From positions 248,001-312,000 of the forward strand of contig JAULBX010031370.1 of the NCBI GenBank assembly GCA_032358255.1: DNA of 64,000 nt, read 5' to 3'. The stretch's first letter is position 1; each line of letters opens with the position of its first letter. Below the pieces are notes generated by a model. The model was not told where the DNA came from. It ran no database searches and saw nothing but the letters and a program-made list of their open reading frames with translations. Both the position numbers and the translations under genes were made by a program. Shown here in pieces: positions 13,294 through 24,700 of the stretch. This DNA comes from Heterotrichella gracilis. Lineage: Eukaryota > Sar > Xanthophyceae > Tribonematales > Xanthonemataceae.

Positions 13294-14693
13294 TCGCGGT
13301 TCTTCAGATCACTCGAAATAGTGAGGCACCAGTTGCTGCTGTATTGAGCTGTTTCAAAGGTTTGAAGCGCCCAAGGTAGTTACTGCCATCACATGCTGAG
13401 GGCACAGTGCAGTTGCTTTAGATGCACAAGGTGTGCCGTGTTAGGGCGAACTGCAAGCGGTTGGGGCCCACACAGCTTGAACAGGCAGTCGAGAGCAGCA
13501 ATACCCTAACCAATACCCTACCACAGGCCTCACAAACTTGGCTGGCAACTTGCCCAATCGCCACACAATTGAGGCACAAGGCCACTTCATGGCCTCATGA
13601 ACATGAACCCCATGAACATGAGCCTCGTAGCATAGACGCACCCCTGTCTTGCACGCAGAGGCATGGCATTGGAAGTTCACAACGGACTTGTGCCCTTTGG
13701 CAGTATCCCAGTCTTGGGGTACTTTCACGTCGTCCTGTTCCAATGAACTACACGCCAACGCTTACTGTTGACGATCAGAGAGTCTTGAAACCTCATATAG
13801 CACAGTATGCAACATCCCATGCGCTGTCCCTTATGGCAACTCTGCGCTATTCAAGCCAAACTGTGTTTGCGGCCCACGGTCTTGGGTTACATCCCAAGTG
13901 TTCAAAGAGAAATCAACTAATAACAGCGCCCCTGCATGGCACGCTTTACAATGCGCCATCAGGTGCTGAATTCCTGAGTCAGTACATGACAGCTGGCACC
14001 TACCAATAGCTCTAGCCTAGGCTCGCTAACCACAACTCCTCTGCCTACCCCAGGGCGCACTGCATAAACCCCGACAACTCTTTAAACAACCGCCAGTGCC
14101 ACTTGTCTGCTACTAGCCATCTTGGGCTGCAACGCAGTCTTGCAACTCTATCAAAAAGAGCCATAAAAGCCCACAAGGCAATATTTAAAAAATGCCCGAC
14201 AAATTTAGCCGAATACAAGGCGTTCTGCTTTGTAACGGCTATCCATTGCCCTGTTACCGGCATCATTGCATCCTCCAATGAGCCAACCGCCTCCCACATC
14301 AGAAAACGTATCCTCTGAGCATCCTCTGCTCTGAGGGCTGCTCACACATTGCACATTACACACCACCAGGTCCAGGTAGGATGAACATTAACACCAATGT
14401 GACCACCCTAATGGACACCAAAACATGCTCCACCAATGCTCACCTAAGCCGCCTTTTCACCCATGCAATCCACCACCCTTCAACCCATCAGCCCTTGAAG
14501 TTACTCGTGACGTGGTTCTCATGCACCTATCTTGCCAAAATATCCTATGCCACCTTTGGTACATGATCCCGGGACCCATAATCCCAATCCCAGCCATCCC
14601 GTGAAGCCATCCCCTGGAACCACCAGCCCTCAAACCCCAGCAATCCCGGCGTTGGCAGCGCCCATCCCTTGTAGCACCCTTGTAGTACCCTTG
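13294..14693. other. Intergenic region between PGM-like gene and GT90-A
   Basis: About 1.4 kb lies upstream of the PGM-like gene and downstream of GT90-A; both genes are on the minus strand. Open frames here look random in composition and match no family known to me. Nothing else was recognised. Confidence 0.5.
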
Positions 14694-17600
14694 TTAGCCC
14701 TCAAAGTTGCTCATGACGTGGTTCTCAAGCACCTTCTTGAGTGAGTGGGGCTGCACCTCCAGCCCCCGCTCGATCTCGCTCCTCAGGGTCCAGTGCTTGG
14801 GGAACTGGTCCAGCGTTGGGCGCCAGTCGCTGTGCAGCTTGCCCAGCTCCCGCAGCAGCTCCCGCCAGTAGCACAGCCGCCCGTCCTTGCGCAGGTGCCT
14901 GCAGGGTCCACGTGTGAGTGTTCCATTTGTTTCAGCATTTTATTATTTGACAGTTCTTACTGTACTATCTAGAACAAAAGCAGCATCGCTCCCCTTTTCG
15001 ACTAGATTAGGTGACCAAAAAAAATTGTATACAATTTTTGGTGAGGTGTCTAATGCGCCCAAAAGACGCACACAATAAAGGTGAAAATTGATCCTATTCT
15101 CTCCAGTATGGAGCCAACCCGGGCCTAATTTGCTTATTAGCCACAAAATATATACTTCCGTAGTTTTTTGCAACCTCCTGGCCTGCCTTGGCAATGCGCA
15201 GCGTCTCATCGTCGTTCTCCAGCAGGGTTTAGGGTTTAGGTTGAGGGTTTAGGGTTACACACTTTTTTGGCCTGCCTTGGCGATGCGCTTCGGCTCATTG
15301 TCATTCTCCAGCAGGGTTTAAAGTTTAGGTTAGGGTTTAGGGTTACAACCATTTTGCAAACTCCTGGCCTGCCTTGGCGATGCGCTGCGGCTCATTGTCG
15401 TTCCCCCGCAGGGTTTAGGGTTTAGGGTTTAGGGTTACACACCTTTTAGCAAACTCCTGTCCTGCCTTGGCGATGCGCTGCGCCTCATCATCATTCTCCT
15501 GCAGCCACTTGACGATGCCCAGGATGTCGTCGTCAGAGTTCCAACCGATGGGCACCTGTTGAGGAGTGCCAGCGTGTGTGAGAGGAAGAAGAAAGAAAGA
15601 AAGAAAAGGGACACACAGAGGCGGAGTGAAGGGGCCACTGGTTTGCATCAGGGCACCGACCAGCCAGAACGGCTGACCAAGTATAGGCCCTAGCCAATTT
15701 TAGTAGGCGTGAATTTCATTGAGATTACAATTTGAATTATATTTTTTGCAGTGACTGCGATCAACCAGTGCATACTAAATCACATGCAACATGTCACATT
15801 TTCCACATTATGCACTAGGATGATTGGATTCTAAGCTGAATTTAGCACCTTTGCACCTGACATCATGGAGAAAGTGTGGGACAGTACTGGGGTGAAAAGC
15901 AGATTGGTTACAAACAGCATGAATATCATACAGTATCCTACAAAGCACAATCAGTAGCTTAATTGCAAAGGGCATGATTATGTACTCAATCGGCCAAGAT
16001 GAGTGGTGAACAATGTTTCAGGAATGTCCCAATCAGCGATTCAAATTTGATGGTACCCAGCTTCAAGATCTTTACTGCTGAATCCACCGCATGTCAGCGA
16101 TGGAGCTCAAGCAATACTCAGCATTTATAGATGTTGCAGACGGGTATCACCAGATATGATGCGCTGAGGAGGATATTCCAAAACAGCGTTCACAACTTGT
16201 TTTGGACTAATTGAGTACACAGTCACGCCCTTCAGCCCTACAAATGCTCCAGGTTGCATGGTGACCGTCACGGATACAGACAAGTGCAAAAGCACGCTGC
16301 AGTTGCATAGACACTGGAAGCCTGCTCCAAGCCTCCAATGGGTGTGCATGCAGGCGTACAGTACAGCCATCTTTGCCTGCTTGCACGGGGCCCCATGGTG
16401 AAACTTCCACACGTGCATGTGGTGTGCCTTTCCACACAAGTTGCTCCAAGCATGGGCCATGGCAACAGGTGAAAGCGTGCACCAAAAAAAAAAAAAAAAA
16501 ACTACGCTCCTCATCTCAAGAATGAGAGCGTTGGTTGAGGAAGAGACAGAATGAGAGAGAGCCAGTCTCGGAGGCTGGTCATTCCCTCATGTGTCCCTAC
16601 CATACCAGAAAGCGTGCACATGGATGTGGTGCAGCCTAGTGGCAAGGCGTCTGCGGGCGCGCACAAGGCAATACAATACGCCGATGAAAACTGGGGATGC
16701 CTTTCTGTTTGTTTGTTTGTGGCAAGGTATCTGCCGTGGTGACAGGTGGGTGCACGCATGCAGTGTAGGCTACTCACAAAGTGCTCCCATGGCTGGATGG
16801 CACTGCGGAAGTACATGCGCATGGTCTGGTCGTTGTACAGCACAGTGCTCCCCATGGCCAGCAGCTTGTAGAACCTGCAGGATAAAGTACAAGTATGATT
16901 GCAAACTATGACATTACATAACTGGTGCTGCATGTTCAAGAACAATAAGTGGCGGCAAATAGGTGAGCAGCCTCACCCATATATAAGAAAGGGACATTTT
17001 TTATAATTAACTACTACTACTAACATTCCAGCAGCACCGCCAAATTGGCAGTGTACAAGTACCCCGTTGAATGCAAGCAGTGTCAACATGCGACATGGAG
17101 AGCTGGCTGGTGCAGGGCATGTAGACCATACTCTGATCTGACTGTATTGCTGACACAAGTACTGCCAGGTACACATCCCAACCTTGTTGAGCATCCAAAC
17201 CCGTCCATGACCGTTGTGTACTTGTACTTTGACATCTCTGCCAGGGGCATGAGGTCCTCGTGCACGCGTATGTCTAGGATGCCGGCGCTGCGGTTCTGCT
17301 TGCCAAGGGCGGCGTAGTGGGTGCGGGGGCACTTGATCACCTGCAGAATTGACAACAAAACTGAAGAGAAAAACCATATAAAGCAGTATGCTGTATGTCC
17401 TTGGCAAGCATTCAGGTACATTGTCACCAAGTCCTGCACTGCAGTGGCACGCAAGTCCTGCCAGGGGGGTATGGGAATGGGGGTGTTTGCAATCTGAAAC
17501 AGTGGAAACTTCCAAATTACCAGTCAAATATGTTGCATGGACCTGCAAGCCAATGTGGCATTGGTGATTGTGACCTGCAATCATAGGTCATTGCCAATTC

Positions 17601-19370
17601 TGCCACTAATGTTGTAACATCATCAGAAGCAGACACTGATCAGTCAACACCCGCAGCAACAGCTGCAGGCACCAAGCACCCTTCACATGATCACCATTCA
17701 GGTTTTGCAACACAAGATACCCATGTCACATGGCACGCGCTGTGCACACGTGGCGGCACGCTTTGACCCTCCCCACCCGCACACCTGCTCCTGCTTGGTC
17801 TTGAGCTGGTAGTATGGCAGGTCCACCCATGGGCATGCGTATCTGAACCTGCCGATTGCCTTGGCCTCCTTCTTTGGCCAGGGGTAGGGAGCCTCAGTGG
17901 TGAAACGCGCAACCAGGTCATCAAACCTGGGACCACAGAAACTGGGTTGGCACAGATGGCACCTTGAAAAATATAATAGGGACTTATAAATGACATAGAA
18001 ATATTTAACAGTACAAATGTACATGAAATGTATAAGCAAGGGTTCCACCAAGTTATGATAACATAGATCCTGAGAACAGACTTGGCACAATGCATTTAAA
18101 GTGACACAAAAAGCATTAATGTAAAAAGTAATTACCAAGGTCATTAGACGTGGGAAACGCACTGAAACCGTACAGCATGGCATTCAACCCCTCACCTGTG
18201 CAGCTCAAACATTCCATCCGGCACCGCTATGTCGTAGGTGCGGTGGCAGGTGCAGAACGACAGGTTGGGGCACAGGGAGCCGTTGTCATCGTAGTTCCAG
18301 ATGTCGGGCGTGTCACCATTGGTCGTCATGCTGAACATGATGTCAGGAATTTCTCCCTTGTACTTGTCAACAGCCTGCACGCACAGTCCAGATGGGCAGA
18401 CGTTACAAGGACCGTCAATGTGAGCTGAACAGCCCATGGGTGGAAGTTTGAACAGCTTGTACTGAACATATTGGGCAAGCCAGGCACCAAAGCTTGTCAA
18501 GCTCTCAGTTTGAAGCTGCAGGTTAAGCACTTTCAGTAGTTGTAGCAGTGACACACCCACAACCAGGTGTCCACGCAAGGGAATCCGGTCACATGACAAA
18601 ATATTCTGACGCCTGCCTCCTTCACTGGTATCACAGGAACACAAATAGCTAAAACCCTAGCCAAGCAACATGGCCAATCCCCCTGCGCCTGTCCATACCT
18701 CCTGCAGCTCTGCAAACTTGTAGAAGAACTGTCCCCACAGGTACTTTGTCTCGCTGATGGGCAGCTGCTTGTTCACAAGGTAGGCCTCGCCATCAACTAT
18801 CATGACCTGGGAGGGAGGGGAAGGTGATGATGCATGGATGAAGGATGCTGCAGCTAGTGGTTCAAGCTCACACGGGCTGGCCCAGGGGAGCAAGTTGCCA
18901 AGCTTGCATTTCAGCACTCAAGAGTTAAATCCTGTTGAGTGCCGCGGTAGTAACTAATCCTCGCTAGCCTAGTGCACTAGGCTATATAGGAGTGGCTATC
19001 TACATAACCAAAGTGGGTAAGCCGTTTGGGTTTAGGGTTTAGGGTTTTGAATAACCTGTTGGAAAATCCTGTGACTTACCCAGATGTGGTTGTCGTCTTG
19101 GGGGCACGCATAGATGTCGTCCTTCTTGATCCCCTTGCCAAACCACGGGGACAGGTCGCGCTTGATGGCAGCATACAGCGAGTCATGCGCCCTGCACTCC
19201 CCTTCCACGGTGGCGTTGGCTGGGTGGGTTGCTGTTTGGAGCACCCTGTAACCCACTGCATTTCCAGCCAGGGTGGCAAGGATAGTGCAGGCTAGCAATA
19301 GGCATGTGCACCAGGTCTTTCTGTGCGTCTGAAGCAGTGGTGAGGGGATCTCCGAGGTGAAGGACTGCAT
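14694..19370 (-). CDS. GT90 glycosyltransferase (CAP10/POGLUT-like), copy A
   Basis: GT90 enzymes move xylose or glucose in the secretory pathway (cryptococcal CAP10, animal POGLUT/KDELC). Eight exons join in phase to about 430 aa: 19370-19080, 18806-18699, 18374-18196, 17926-17785, 17340-17183, 16874-16778, 15555-15443, 14898-14694. The N-terminus carries a type II signal-anchor-like segment (CTCLLLACTILATLAG), which suggests a Golgi/ER lumenal enzyme. Family signatures follow: WGQFFYKFAELQE; LCPNLSFCTCHRTYDI; the donor-binding block YKYTTVMDGFGCSTRFYKLL with AMGSTVLYND; RSAIQPWEHF; and DDILGIVKWLQENDDEAQRIA. The upstream Met codon at 19505 is in frame but less likely. It is paralogous to copy B across its full length. 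The sugar donor and acceptor cannot be told from sequence. Confidence 0.9.
15165..15504 (-). repeat. Fourfold array of GT90-A exon 7 donor edge with telomere-like spacers
   Basis: The true exon 7 end (15443-15504) is followed, in gene direction, by three degraded copies at about 15351-15412, 15264-15315 and 15165-15226. All contain CCTGCCTTGGCGATGCGC-like sequence. Spacers are runs of TTTAGGG words (15221-15257, 15316-15345, 15413-15436). Period is about 90-100 bp. Confidence 0.92.
15583..15650. repeat. GAAA-rich dispersed repeat, copy 1
   Basis: A GAAGAAGAAAGAAAGAAAG run is followed by GGGACACACAGAGGCGGAGT. A close relative sits at 60271-60340 in an intron of the SOUL gene. Both lie in introns of minus-strand genes. 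The shared non-simple part (GGGACRCACARAGGCGGAGT) shows this is a real dispersed repeat and not only a microsatellite. Confidence 0.75.
16484..16501. repeat. Oligo(A) run of 18 in GT90-A intron
   Basis: An uninterrupted 18-A tract lies in the intron between GT90-A exons 6 and 7. It could be the tail of a short retroposed sequence, but no source element or target-site duplication was recognised. Confidence 0.6.
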
Positions 19371-21700
19371 GCTTGCAGTGGGCGAGGAGGGGGTCTGCAA
19401 CGCTCCTGAACTTCGACGGGACTGCCTTACGCTGTGCAGCCTGTGGAAAACAGCACAGATGCTGCTTTGGTGGTGCAGCTTTAGAGCTGGGCAGCCAGCT
19501 AGCACAACTGCTGTTCAGCCAAAGAATCTAACACACAGGAGTGTCATGCAGACATCACTCGGAGAGCAGGATCCATGCGCAGCCTCCAGTGGTCCACGCG
19601 CAGCCTCCAGCAAGGTCTTTATAAGGGATGCACAAGCATGCAAGCTCTCATTAAATACAAAATTCCTTGGTGTTATTGGACTAGCCCTGTGGGTTTAGTA
19701 CCCCACAGAACGTTCTGTGTCTTCAGAGCGCGCGCTAGCGTCTACCAGTCATTAGCGAGGGTCTTCTTGCGTTACCTAGAGTAGCCGGGAGGAGCACCAC
19801 TTGCCTGGGTGTGAACCAACTCCAACGCCATGTTCAAACTTTCACTTATTGAGTGCATGGCGTATTAGTGCACCTCAAGTTTCTGAATCAGCCACCAATT
19901 GGTACACCATGTGGGTTGGTTAGCCTAGCGGGGTACCTCCACAGTGACTTGGGTTCAGTCATACCAGGACCACAAATTCAGCCACTCTGTAACAAGAACA
20001 GTAGACCCTCTGTCGAGGCAGCTCAGCATGTGCATAAACATGAATGCTGACACGGTCTTGCTGTTAGAGCATTGGGCAGGACACTAGTTAGGCCAGTTCA
20101 CAAGACACAGGCAGTGAACCTACCTGTGCACACTGTGAGCCCGCTTGCCAACTGTCAGCCCTCTTGACAACCAGTGAACGAAATGGCAAGGCCTAGAGCA
20201 GGATGGCTATGCCAGGCGCGAAGTACGTCGTCTATTTGCACGACGTTGGGCGACTAAGAGAACTTGCCAGCTGACAGGCTCTGCAGCAGTGACTGTTGAC
20301 CTTGGCTGGTAGAAAGAATTCGATACCAAGGCTGTGTGTTCATGTGAACGGCACGTTGACCTCCTCCATGGTGTTGAGCAACAGGGCTGCATGGCTGAGC
20401 AAGAAACAACAGCGCCTGCTGCATGGGTATGGTGAACTTGGTGGTGTGTGCTCAGGCTGACCGTCGGTCGGTGGATCGCAAGTTCCAAGCAAGTGGGGTC
20501 CAGTGGCTAGTACTCGATTGCCAGTGGTCCAGTTGGCACCGCGCGGAATTTTCCTGCCAAGAAAATAGGTGTATCCAAAACCTCTTTATCAGGCGAGGCT
20601 GGGGTTGTTCATGAGTATTTGCATACGCTTCATGCTCTTCGTGCATGGTTGTGGGGAATTGGGCGTTTGCTGAGCAACTGCCTGCCTTGTGCTGAGCCTC
20701 CTTTTGTAGTACCTTACTCATCCACGTTCGCGGCACACCGGTCGCCCACCTAGGACAGACCTTCAAGGCAAGTTGCACTCAAGAGTGGCTGTGTGCAGGC
20801 TATTACAGAGCTTCCTAGTGGACTTTGACGCTCAGACCTTTGCCAGCGTGAAGCACGCCCCACATGCATGCAGCTTGCTGTGCACACCCGGTGAAACCCC
20901 ACTTGCGATTGCCCTCTCCCTACCTCTGTTGTTCAGCCTGAGAGCTGCTGTGAGGTCACTGCCAGTCTGCTGTAAGGTCACTTCAAGCCTGGGTACCGGA
21001 TAGGGACTGCCAGAGGAAGCTTTCACAGGCTCTTCCTGAGGCTAAAGGTGATGTGACAGGTGTACACCCCATGGAGGAGTCTCTCAGAGCTGCACACAAG
21101 TTCTCTCTCCACATCATGCGTAGCTCAATGCCTATTTTCAGCGCTATGCATATGTGAGGAGTTTAGTCACTTTTTGTGCAGGCATGTGTGCATGATGCCT
21201 ATAGCCTGGATAATAAGTGCCTACCTCCACACGCATGCATATGGCGCTTGAGATAAGTGTCAAGCTACGCATGCGCCCCCCCGCCCCCCGCCCCGCCCAT
21301 GGAGTCCAGTCAGAAGATTCTGAAATACGCTGTGTAGTCCCTCTCTGGATGAAGTTTGAAAGCAACAGCCAAAAGATCAGCACAATTGGACTGCAGATTG
21401 TTAAAACACTGTTGTGGTCCTTTGATCTCCTAGAGTCCACTGCCTGAGTTGCTGAAGTTGCAAGCGTACGCTATGCTTGCGTAGACTATAGACTAGCTAG
21501 GGTGTCCACAAGCGCACCCTAGGGTATCTACCTGCAGATGGAATGGTTACTGACAGTGACTGAATTTAATAATTTATCAAGCTTTACTACTGAATGCAGC
21601 TGCCACAAAGTCATGATGTGGCGTCCATAATCTGCAATTGGCAGCAACTACTGCGCAATGATTTACATGACAGTCTCGCACCATTGCAGGAGCTTGTCAC
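19371..21700. other. Divergent intergenic region between the two GT90 genes
   Basis: About 2.3 kb separates the starts of the divergent GT90 paralogues and must hold both promoters. Open frames inside are short and of random composition. No mobile element or known motif was seen. Confidence 0.5.
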
Positions 21701-24700
21701 ATGAAGCGCCACACCCCGGGAAGCACTACCAGCATGCACTTGTTGCGGCGTCAGGCTGGGTGCCTCTGCCTGCTGCTGGCGGGGTGCGCACTGTCAGCGA
21801 CGCACGCATTGCAGCGCAACACAGGGTCAAGGGGGACTGAGGCGCTGAAAGGTGACGCTGGTGCACATGCACAGATTAGGGTTTAGGGTAAAGTCACAAG
21901 GAAGGCTTTGTGCTTGCAAGCCCTTCCACTGGTCCTGCAGACAGAAGTCTGTAGCAGCCATTTGCCTGAAATTGGATGCCAGTCAGCTGTGAACATTGGC
22001 TGTTGCGGCGCATGCAAGTCCAAACTGAGCAAAGCCATGCAGCTGTTCCCTGTGTGACACATGTAGCACTGTCAACGGTCATTACAGGGTAAGTATACTG
22101 GTGGTGACAGTGCCGCTGCACCGCTGCCCAATGCAGGCCTCAGTGACTCGCAAGTGCAGGAGGCTGCTCTCAATCAAGAGGCGCTTGGAAGCCAAACCCT
22201 AGGTACGATGCAGAGCACACCCTAATCCCTAATAATCCGTGCAGAAAGTGATCTTTTATTTGGGTGCCAATGTAATAGTCGTTAGCAGGGATGAAGAGAC
22301 ACTGGATGCTATTTGACACGTAGATTGTGATGTATCTTGGGGAACAATTACATTAACAGATACCATGTTGAATAGTCCCTGCAATGTTTGTGTACCAATG
22401 TGATGGCCAGTTTTTAAGCTTCAGATTGCGTCCAGGGCATTAAACTGTAGGGCTGCTAGCAACCAACGTGGCTTCACAGGAATAAGCTGGGTGACAAAAG
22501 TTGTTGCGAAAAGCACAAACAGTTGCACAGCTGCCGTCACCCAGCTGATTTCTGCGAAGCCATGCTGGTTGCTAGCGACTCTTAATGCACTGAACGCAAT
22601 TTTCCATCTTGCTTACAACTGCCACCCGTTATCATGTGGAGAAGTTGCCATGCAATGAAGGCAAATGATCATCGCAAAGTACCTGGATTATCTAGTCCGC
22701 GCAGTCCCCTTAGCCATGGTTGTATCCGTGCCCGTGCTTCTGCAGCAAGTGAGGAGAAACCAAATGACCTCCACCGAAAGGCCCAGGTGGAGTCTGCTTC
22801 CGCCAACGGGCAGCGCAACGCCAGCGCGCTCTACGTCTGCGCAGCGCACGAGGTCCTCTACGCCAACATCCTCAAGGACCTCTCCCCCTGGTTTGGGCGG
22901 GGCATCTTCAAGAAGGACCTAGACAGCTGCCCCGATGACGACAAGCACATCAAGGTTGCTGTGATTAATGGCAAGGGCTATTTGATTGGAAAGCCGCTCC
23001 CTGTGGGCAAGGACACGCCCATGTGGGGCCAGTTCTTCTACAAGTTCTACGAGCTGCAGAAGACCCTGGAGAGCTACTCTATCCCGGACGTGATTTTCAG
23101 GTGACAGCTAACCCTAGGAGGATTGTTACAGACATCCAACACAACCAGAATGTCACGTGTGGATTGTAATAAAGTGAATTGATCCTGTGGAACGCAATTA
23201 ATAGCAACTCACCATGGATGAAGAGCCATTTCAAATTCTCCATGCTGAGCAGTGGAATACATCCTCTTCTACGTACAACTTTATTCCCCCTCCTGCAGCA
23301 TCACCACCAACCTGGACACGCCTGTTGTGTGGAGCTACGTGGATGATGGGCTGTGCCCCAACCTGTCGTTCTGCAACACGCCCAGGACGTATGACATCAC
23401 TGTGCCGGATGGCATGTTTGCGCTGCACAGGTGAGAATCGATTCATATTGATATATGATGAAATATGTGTTTTTTTGTGCTTCACAGGTCAGAATCGATT
23501 TATTCAATTTAATAAACAAGTGTTTGCGGGTCACATGCATATAGTTTGCGTTTCATTGGTGAGAATCGATCCTTTTAAATAGACAAAGAAATGAGTAAAT
23601 GCTGCGATTTACAGGCAAATAAGCGATCCATATAATGATATGCATTTGATGTGCTGCAGGCAATGCCAAAGGTTATATGTGCAGGGAAGACATGCATGCA
23701 ATATACTGGCTCTGTCATTCATTTTCCACCGCCTGCGTGTTAAAAACTAGCATGCAGTTACAATTGCATTTTAAATGCATGGATAAATTTAATGATTCAG
23801 ACACTGGCAAATAAATAACGGAGCCAATAGATTGATGTCCATCACTAGATTTTGTCTTGTTGACACTTTTATGCTTGCCCTCTGTTTGCAGTTTTGATGC
23901 ATTTGTGGAGACATTCATAAATCATGAACCGCATCCCTGGGAGAGCAAGATCCCGCGAGCCATAGGCAGATTCCGTCAAGCCTGCCCAGCAGACCTTGCA
24001 GCATACAGAACGCAGACAAAGACTGAGCAGGTATGTGACCACACCCACAAGAAAACCACAGGTGCATGTGCTGAGAGTGCACACTGTGGGAGCATCAGGT
24101 GCGTTAAGTTGACTTGAATTATGGAAATGCATCATATAGTCCCTAGCTTCAAAAGTGCATGGCATGACAGTGTGTTCAACGCTAGGGTCATTATGGAGTG
24201 CAATTATGGAGTACTACACCATAAGAACACAATTCCATATATGTGTGGAACCTCCCTAAACCCTAAACGCTACACACTACCTCCTCTTCTCCAACGCTGT
24301 TCAGGAAGTAGGTCTTTCTGTTTTATCGTGAATCTTGGGCGTTCACCCTGTGCAGGAGATACGGTGCCCTCGGGTTCACTACAGCATTCTGTCTGAAGAG
24401 GATCGTGCCAAGGAGCTGATTGACATCAAGGTCAACTACGAGCTCATGCCACTGCCCGAGATGTCCAAGTACAAGTATGTGGTCACCATGGATGGCTGGG
24501 GCTGCTCCACCAGGTACAGTTGCAACCATGCCAGTCCAGGTGTCAAACCAGTGAGTATATATGAGAATCTTATATCTGATATGAGATACCAACGTTGCGC
24601 AGCATATATTGTTTTCAAATGTGACCATGCTCAGTACTGCGTTCTTGTATCTGCTCAACACGCAGGCAAACATTTATGTAGACAACAATCTAGTCGGTAG

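Noticed and set aside
15221-15436. TTTAGGG runs as a true telomere or chromosome end
   Set aside because: Each run holds only a few units, lies inside an intron of an intact gene, and is found in many places across the window in both orientations. Interstitial copies fit better.
16200-16520. SINE or retroposed gene copy ending in the A18 tract
   Set aside because: No Pol III promoter boxes, no recognisable source gene and no flanking duplication could be seen, so only the oligo(A) tract is reported.
19506-21450. Several 60-110-aa open frames between the GT90 genes
   Set aside because: None has family motifs, coding-like composition or matching splice phases; treated as chance frames in an intergenic region.
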